From the NCBI GenBank assembly GCA_003427395.1, contig BFEA01000114.1, forward strand, positions 159,814 through 181,661: DNA of 21,848 nt. The letters are read 5' to 3'. Both the position numbers and the translations under genes were made by a program. Numbering within the stretch: the stretch's first letter is position 1; the number at the start of each line of letters is the position of its first letter. This DNA is from Chara braunii (Eukaryota > Streptophyta > Charophyceae > Charales > Characeae). The notes under the pieces were generated by a model. The model saw nothing but the letters and a program-made list of their open reading frames with translations. It was not told the origin of the DNA and made no database searches. Positions 18,353-21,848 of this stretch are shown in pieces.

Positions 18353-18972
18353 TTTCTCGGGATCAGGCCTCCGCCCATCTTTGTCGCAGATGAACCCTAG
18401 TATCTTAATGGACTATACGCCCCAACGACTCTGGGTTCCGCTCACCGTGAGGTTAGCATCGTCCAATTTCACAAGGAAGACTTCCACCTTTTCAGGTATG
18501 AACTCCTTGAGGATACCACGAACTTTCTTATCCCGTTCCACCTTTTTAGGTATGAACTCCTTGAGGGTACCACGAACTTTCTTATCCCGGGCAAAACCTC
18601 CGTCTCATCCCGTTCGACCGGTCCTTTTATCGGGAAGTCATCAAGGAAGACTTCCACCTTTTCAGGTATGAACTCCTTGAGGACTGCTATCATGACCCTT
18701 TGGAACACTGCCACTCCATTAGTCCACCCCATGGGCACCACCATCATTTGGACCAGCCCTAGAGGTGTATGCATGGCGGTCATATGCCTATCGCGATAGT
18801 CTAAGGGGATCTCGTCATACCCCGAGAAGAGGTCACAGATTGAGTATATTGAACGACCTGCCGACCCTTCCGCAAGTAGATCTGCCTCCGGTATCGATCC
18901 CACGTCCCTTATAGTGACCTCATTGGTCCTTTGGAGGTTTCGTATCCACCTTAGTTTGTTGCGCACTCTCAC
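18353..18972 (-). pseudogene. Gypsy reverse transcriptase palm (fragment)
   Basis: In the 167-codon frame ending at 18469, the RT fingers begin with NKLRWIRNLQRTNEVT. Motif A is SICDLFSGYDEIPL (Asp at residue 47). Motif B region is PMGWTNGVAVFQR (80-92). Motif C is FLDD (residues 109-112, bases 18634-18648), with Phe in place of the usual Tyr. After ERDETEV the sequence is replaced by local duplications of 54 bp (18482-18535 and 18536-18589). Text then resumes in another frame (KLDDANLTVSG, a TAG, then IKILGFICDKDGRRPDPEK) toward RNase H. This copy cannot give a normal RT. Confidence 0.85.
18482..18589. repeat. 54-bp tandem duplication inside gypsy RT
   Basis: 18482-18535 and 18536-18589 are tandem copies with two mismatches. 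In addition, 18472-18513 is identical over 42 bp to 18642-18683, the DNA that encodes the segment leading into the FLDD motif. So three copies of ggtatgaactccttgagg lie within about 200 bp. Confidence 0.9.
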
Positions 18973-19435
18973 AAGGCTTTGCGACGAATGTCCTGATCTT
19001 CTCCTTGATAAAAACCACTATCTTCCCTTTCTCCTTTTGAGCGTACTTCCACTGGGGCCTACCCTTCCAAGGCACGTGTGGGACCGTGTGGATCCGGGCT
19101 GGCTTAGCGTACCTCAGGTCGATCCTTCCTCTCTCCGAGTCATCAAAGGCAATGGCCTTATCGCAGCCCCTTAAGGTCATGGCTATGAATCCCTTCTCTT
19201 CCTCCGTGAGATTCTCATCCCTTATATCCATCTTGGCCAACCTATCGGTCGTTATCCTTTGCCCTTCAGTCTCTTTCCTTTTCCGGATGATATCGGCTAT
19301 CTCCTCGTCCGATATTGTAGCTTCCCCCGTTCTATCCCGGCTGACCGCGGCGGGTTTTACTTTCTCCGCCACGGTTTTGTGCTTCTTAACTCCGCCGGCT
19401 AGGGGGATACCTCCAAAAAAGACATACTCACACAT
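18920..19435 (-). pseudogene. Gypsy pre-RT region and start of RT (fragment)
   Basis: A 171-codon frame. Residues 40-110 are a charged linker with DEEIADIIRKRKETEG and LTEEEKGFIAMTLRGCDKAIAF. Then come the conserved lead-in to gypsy RT (ARIHTVPHVPWKGRPQWKYAQ) and IVVFIKEKIRTFVAKPCES, which precedes the RT fingers. After that the register shifts, and RT continues in the frame covering 18469-18972. The overlap of the two frames (18920-18972) brackets the shift. Confidence 0.75.
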
Positions 19436-19713
19436 CCATCGAATTCCTCCTCCTCGTCCTCCTTCTCGTACCCCATACCGTTAATCACAATCCTATCCCC
19501 TACATCCTCGACCTCCAATGGGTTTCCCTTGGGTCCCCTATCCATCAAGGGCACTTCCTCCAGACGGACTCGGCACACCCTCGACTGGTTCCCCTTGCGT
19601 CGAGCAATGCTGGTCCGGTTACGCTCATCTTGTGCGTCTACGATTTTTAGGACCACTCGGATATGCGTCTGGACTTTGGATTGAGAGGGTCTGACTTCCA
19701 TCCGGTAAGTCAA
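19399..19713 (-). pseudogene. Gypsy protease-RT linker fragment
   Basis: A 104-codon frame in a different register from the protease. Before 19690 the matching text sits in the protease frame (VDLPDGSQTLS), and from about 19680 it continues in this one (HIRVVLKIVDAQDERN), which marks a frameshift. The rest is charged linker without catalytic motifs and ends near 19399. It carries no domain that could work alone. Confidence 0.65.
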
Positions 19714-19738
19714 CCGTGGTAGCGTGAACCTCGCTCAA

Positions 19739-20296
19739 CTAGGTCCTTCTGAGGATCAACTCGGAGGAGCACTCTTTTATCGAAAAGATTGGGACCATGA
19801 CCTCTACGCCAGCGACCTCAATCACGGGGCTATGACATACCCCTTCTGCCGGTTGCAGCTTGTTATCGGCCACTACCATTGACATTGATACCCCTCGATC
19901 TCTCTCCAAGCCCAGCTCCCGCGCGATGGAGTCCCTACACACCGTAGACTCGGAACCGTTGTCTACCAGGGCCCTCATCTTCTTCCCACTTACCACTGCC
20001 TGGAGCTGACCGCTACCCAACACATAGAACTTCTTGGTCTCTTCACCCGAGAAGAAGTTGGCAGGCAATTCCTCCATGGTAATGCGGGAGGCCTGTACTT
20101 CTTCCTTGGCTGGACCTTCCACCGGCACAGTGGGTCCTCCTGCGAGCGGTACTCTCACCTTCCTTGTGATGCTTAGGAGTTCCTCCCTGGCATTTTTGCT
20201 GGCGGCCAGATATTCCAAAAGTGTGCACTGCATAGGTTGCATCAGGGTTCTCCTAAGGGGGGCTACCGTGTCTATCTCATCCAGGGTGCATTTCAT
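19739..20296 (-). pseudogene. Gypsy gag-pro linker and aspartic protease (fragment)
   Basis: A 185-codon open stretch. Residues 1-50 resemble the linker before gypsy proteases (ALDE/LLEYLAASKNAREEL-like text). The protease follows, with the active-site box ALVDNGSESTVC at residues 109-120, so the motif is D-N-G in place of the common D-S/T-G. The flap and second half run to ELILRRT near residue 185, where functional relatives usually have LILG-R. A TAG follows immediately and the frame then shifts. The Asp is retained, but the changed D-N-G and R-for-G residues suggest decay. The first Met is only where the open stretch begins; no native start is claimed. Confidence 0.8.
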
Positions 20297-20416
20297 TTCG
20301 AACTTTTTGGCCCAACAGCGATTTGGTCAAAACGGACATTTTATATTTTTTGAACGAAATTGAAATTGTCATTTTTGAGCTGATTTAGGTGCAAAAACCA
20401 TTACAAAGAGATGTTT
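20297..20416. repeat. Junction repeat at gypsy 5' end, inverted relative to 8100-8160
   Basis: About 120 bp between the gypsy fragment and the heptamer array. The part 20322-20395 carries acattttatattttttgaac, the inverted counterpart of the dispersed repeat at 8100-8160, with weaker matches on both sides. No gene is present. Confidence 0.6.
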
Positions 20417-20605
20417 GGTGTATGGGGTACGGGGTAAGGTGTAAGGTGTAAGGTGTAAGGTGTAAGGTGTAAGGGGTGAGGGGTAAGGTGTAAGGGGTAA
20501 GGTGTAAGGGGCAAGGTGTGAGGTGAACGGGGTAAGGTGTAAGGGGTGAGGTGTAAGGGATATGTGGTAAATTGCAAGGGTCAAGTGGCACAGTGTATCG
20601 AGTAA
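20417..20605. repeat. G-rich 7-bp tandem array (GGKGTAA)n, telomere-like
   Basis: Twenty consecutive 7-mers from 20417 to 20556 keep perfect register with no indels. Units are mainly ggtgtaa and ggggtaa, with ggggtga, ggtgtga, ggggcaa, ggtgaac, ggtgtat and ggggtac variants. Register then continues with decay to about 20605 (gtggtaa, gggtcaa and so on). The 7-bp length and G-rich strand resemble plant telomere repeats (TTTAGGG), but the unit differs. The Thr/Pro/Leu-rich minus-strand ORFs here are repeat artefacts. Confidence 0.9.
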
Positions 20606-20697
20606 TATTTGACACCTTATATACATTGTTTTTGTCACAAACCATCTTGTGGCATCCGCCCCCCCTCCAAATCATATTACGGATTATCATATACACA
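20606..20697. other. 3' flank of the protease gene
   Basis: AT-rich sequence with a C run near 20660. I see no clear minus-strand polyadenylation signal that I would call. Confidence 0.4.
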
Positions 20698-21564
20698 CTA
20701 CTCACGAGCCACTGTGTCCAAAGCCATTCGACGACGTATCGCGGGTATATCATCAGCAGTGAAAAAGAAAGGTGGAAGTTGTCCCCGTGCTAACAGTGAT
20801 GCGTACGTTAGCACAAAGACCCCGCACTCGTTCGTGTCGTGTTGCTTCAGAATGCCCTCTACATTCCATATGTGATTGAATGGTTTCGTGTCCACCTCTT
20901 TGCCTTGTGATTTCGATCTTTCGAATATAAACTTTGCAAACCCGCCGGTCACCTTTCTCGCCAACTCCATGTCGGGGTCGAGGGAGTCGTAAAATTCGAA
21001 TTTCCTCCTCCTGAAGTCAGCCACGACAAGGGTCCAGTGGTTCTTGTGTTCGATATGGAAAGGAGCAATAATCAAGTCCATGTCACTTATGATAACGTCC
21101 TGACACCAGCGCTCTACCTCTCGACCTCTATATCTCATTTCATTGTCGAAAAGTTTGACGAACAAAAATGAGCTCAGCACTGAAACTCTAGGAATGCGAC
21201 CCTTTCCTTCTCTAATAACTATCTTATTCTCCGCGTCGCATTCTACGTGTTGTATTCTACACCAGTTGTCCAATGCTATGAGATTGAGGTAAAAGTTGAT
21301 GACATTGTCGTTTAACCACTGACATTCTACAGCAAGTAAAAGTAAATCGTTGCGAGTGAGTTGCAACACCTCGTTCATGTATACGTCGTGTGTGGTGGCT
21401 ATGGGATACCTCTTCCCGTATTCGCGGATGATACGCGTCAAGGCTGCCGTCTCCCTCTTTGATAAAAACGAAGTTGCGAGATGCACTGTCCATCCTCTTT
21501 TGCACAATCTTGCATCAATTGTTGTCATTTGCACTGCACACCACAAACATGAGGAATACGACAT
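20698..21564 (-). CDS. Ulp1/SENP-like (C48) cysteine protease
   Basis: An intact, intronless 288-codon ORF ending in TAG at 20698. The family cleaves SUMO or related ubiquitin-like proteins from substrates or precursors. Visible C48 features: WLNDNVINFYLNLI at residues 83-96 (substrate-binding helix), HWTLVVADF with His176, FYDSLD with Asp193, and KQHDTNECGVFVLTY with Gln241 and Cys247. The catalytic set is complete. The ~90 residues before WLND show no known domain and no signal or membrane segment. The Met at 21564 is the first in frame; Met13 (21528) is a plausible alternative start. It lies between a telomere-like array and a (GA)n tract, next to a dead gypsy element. Plant and algal transposons often carry such proteases, so it may be a transposon passenger; a host gene is the alternative. 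A missing 5' exon beyond the window cannot be excluded. Confidence 0.85.
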   Translation of the reverse strand: MSYSSCLWCAVQMTTIDARLCKRGWTVHLATSFLSKRETAALTRIIREYGKRYPIATTHDVYMNEVLQLTRNDLLLLAVECQWLNDNVINFYLNLIALDNWCRIQHVECDAENKIVIREGKGRIPRVSVLSSFLFVKLFDNEMRYRGREVERWCQDVIISDMDLIIAPFHIEHKNHWTLVVADFRRRKFEFYDSLDPDMELARKVTGGFAKFIFERSKSQGKEVDTKPFNHIWNVEGILKQHDTNECGVFVLTYASLLARGQLPPFFFTADDIPAIRRRMALDTVARE

Positions 21565-21757
21565 TCACGCGGGCGGATGGGGAAAGGATGGTGAGTGCAT
21601 GGCCAAATGCTTTGTGGGAGTTAATGCATGCAACGCATGTTTTCAATGTTTCTCTAATCTTTTACTTGCATTTACCACATTCACGTATACAATCAATCAT
21701 TTATTCCTCACACCTTGGCCACCCTCATTGCATACGGCCGCATGCACACATCCAAGT

Positions 21758-21759
<2 letters not shown>
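21565..21759. promoter_or_regulatory. 5' flank of the protease gene
   Basis: About 195 bp upstream (minus-strand sense) of the Ulp1-like ORF. No clear TATA box at a fitting distance. A palindrome-like cluster atgcatgcaacgcatg lies near 21624-21640. It would hold the promoter or 5' UTR if the ORF is a gene. Confidence 0.3.

Positions 21760-21848
<89 letters not shown>
21760..21848. repeat. (GA)n microsatellite, runs off the window
   Basis: At least 44 uninterrupted GA units to the last base. Its true length is unknown because the window ends inside it. Confidence 0.95.

Larger units (their letters stand above)
16226..20296 (-). mobile_element. Ty3/gypsy LTR-retrotransposon fragment (pol region)
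   Basis: One decayed pol region read on the minus strand. The order is aspartic protease, linker, reverse transcriptase, RNase H, zinc-binding domain, integrase core, GPY/F domain. This protease-RT-RH-IN order identifies Ty3/gypsy; Ty1/copia has IN before RT. Coding pieces alternate between two frames, implying about four frameshifts, and there are at least three in-frame stops. No gag or CCHC zinc knuckle is seen upstream. The similarity stops at about 20296, next to unrelated repeat DNA. LTRs, primer-binding site and chromodomain were not found, so the copy is truncated at least at its 5' end. Confidence 0.9.

Noticed and set aside
20369-20753. Thr/Pro/Leu-rich minus-strand ORFs
   Set aside because: Translations of the heptamer array (21 bp = 7 codons), not genes.
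1-21848. CRISPR array, bacterial defence system or operon
   Set aside because: Tandem repeats here lack regular unique spacers, and gene content and architecture are eukaryotic repeat DNA.

Overview
This is a eukaryotic nuclear window made almost entirely of repeats and degenerate transposable elements. I see one intact single-exon gene and no bacterial-type operons, rRNA or CRISPR. The Ty3/gypsy pol, the L1-type LINE, the foldback elements, the dense microsatellites and a TATA box followed by a CT-rich tract suggest the green-plant lineage. From memory, the wording of the gypsy reverse transcriptase resembles repeat proteins of charophyte algae such as Chara. That assignment is inference and was not checked by any search.

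Layout, left to right. 1-1564: AT-rich DNA, a (CA)n microsatellite and unassigned sequence. 1565-4200: one L1-like LINE on the minus strand, with a 91-nt poly(A) tail that reads as poly(T) on the plus strand. It is split by an ~820-bp element (about 2798-3618) that has terminal inverted repeats, a 9-10 bp target-site duplication and a (GT)n core. 4600-6430: a purine-only satellite-like block with a ~500-bp higher-order period and a 37-nt poly(G) run. 6970-8340: two divergent, interleaved direct duplications. A 50-bp near-perfect hairpin lies inside the second copy. 8360-10040: unassigned DNA with poly(A) and poly(T) tracts. 10041-10588: an AT-rich foldback MITE. 12230-13510: a ~66-bp minisatellite whose units carry a 12-bp palindrome. 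A TATA box and CT-rich tract follow near 14.0 kb, then a pyrimidine-rich noncoding stretch to 16.2 kb.

16226-20296 (minus): a Ty3/gypsy pol pseudogene in the order protease, reverse transcriptase, RNase H, zinc-binding domain, integrase, GPY/F. It is broken by frameshifts and stops and has no recognisable gag or LTRs. 20417-20605 is a strictly 7-bp, G-rich, telomere-like array. 20698-21564 (minus) is an intact Ulp1/SENP-type cysteine protease ORF with a complete His-Asp-Gln-Cys catalytic set. The window ends inside a (GA)n microsatellite.

The genes do not form a pathway. The window is best read as a record of nested insertions and repeat expansion. The most informative items are the frame-restoring insertion in the LINE, the foldback elements, the heptamer array and the single intact protease.
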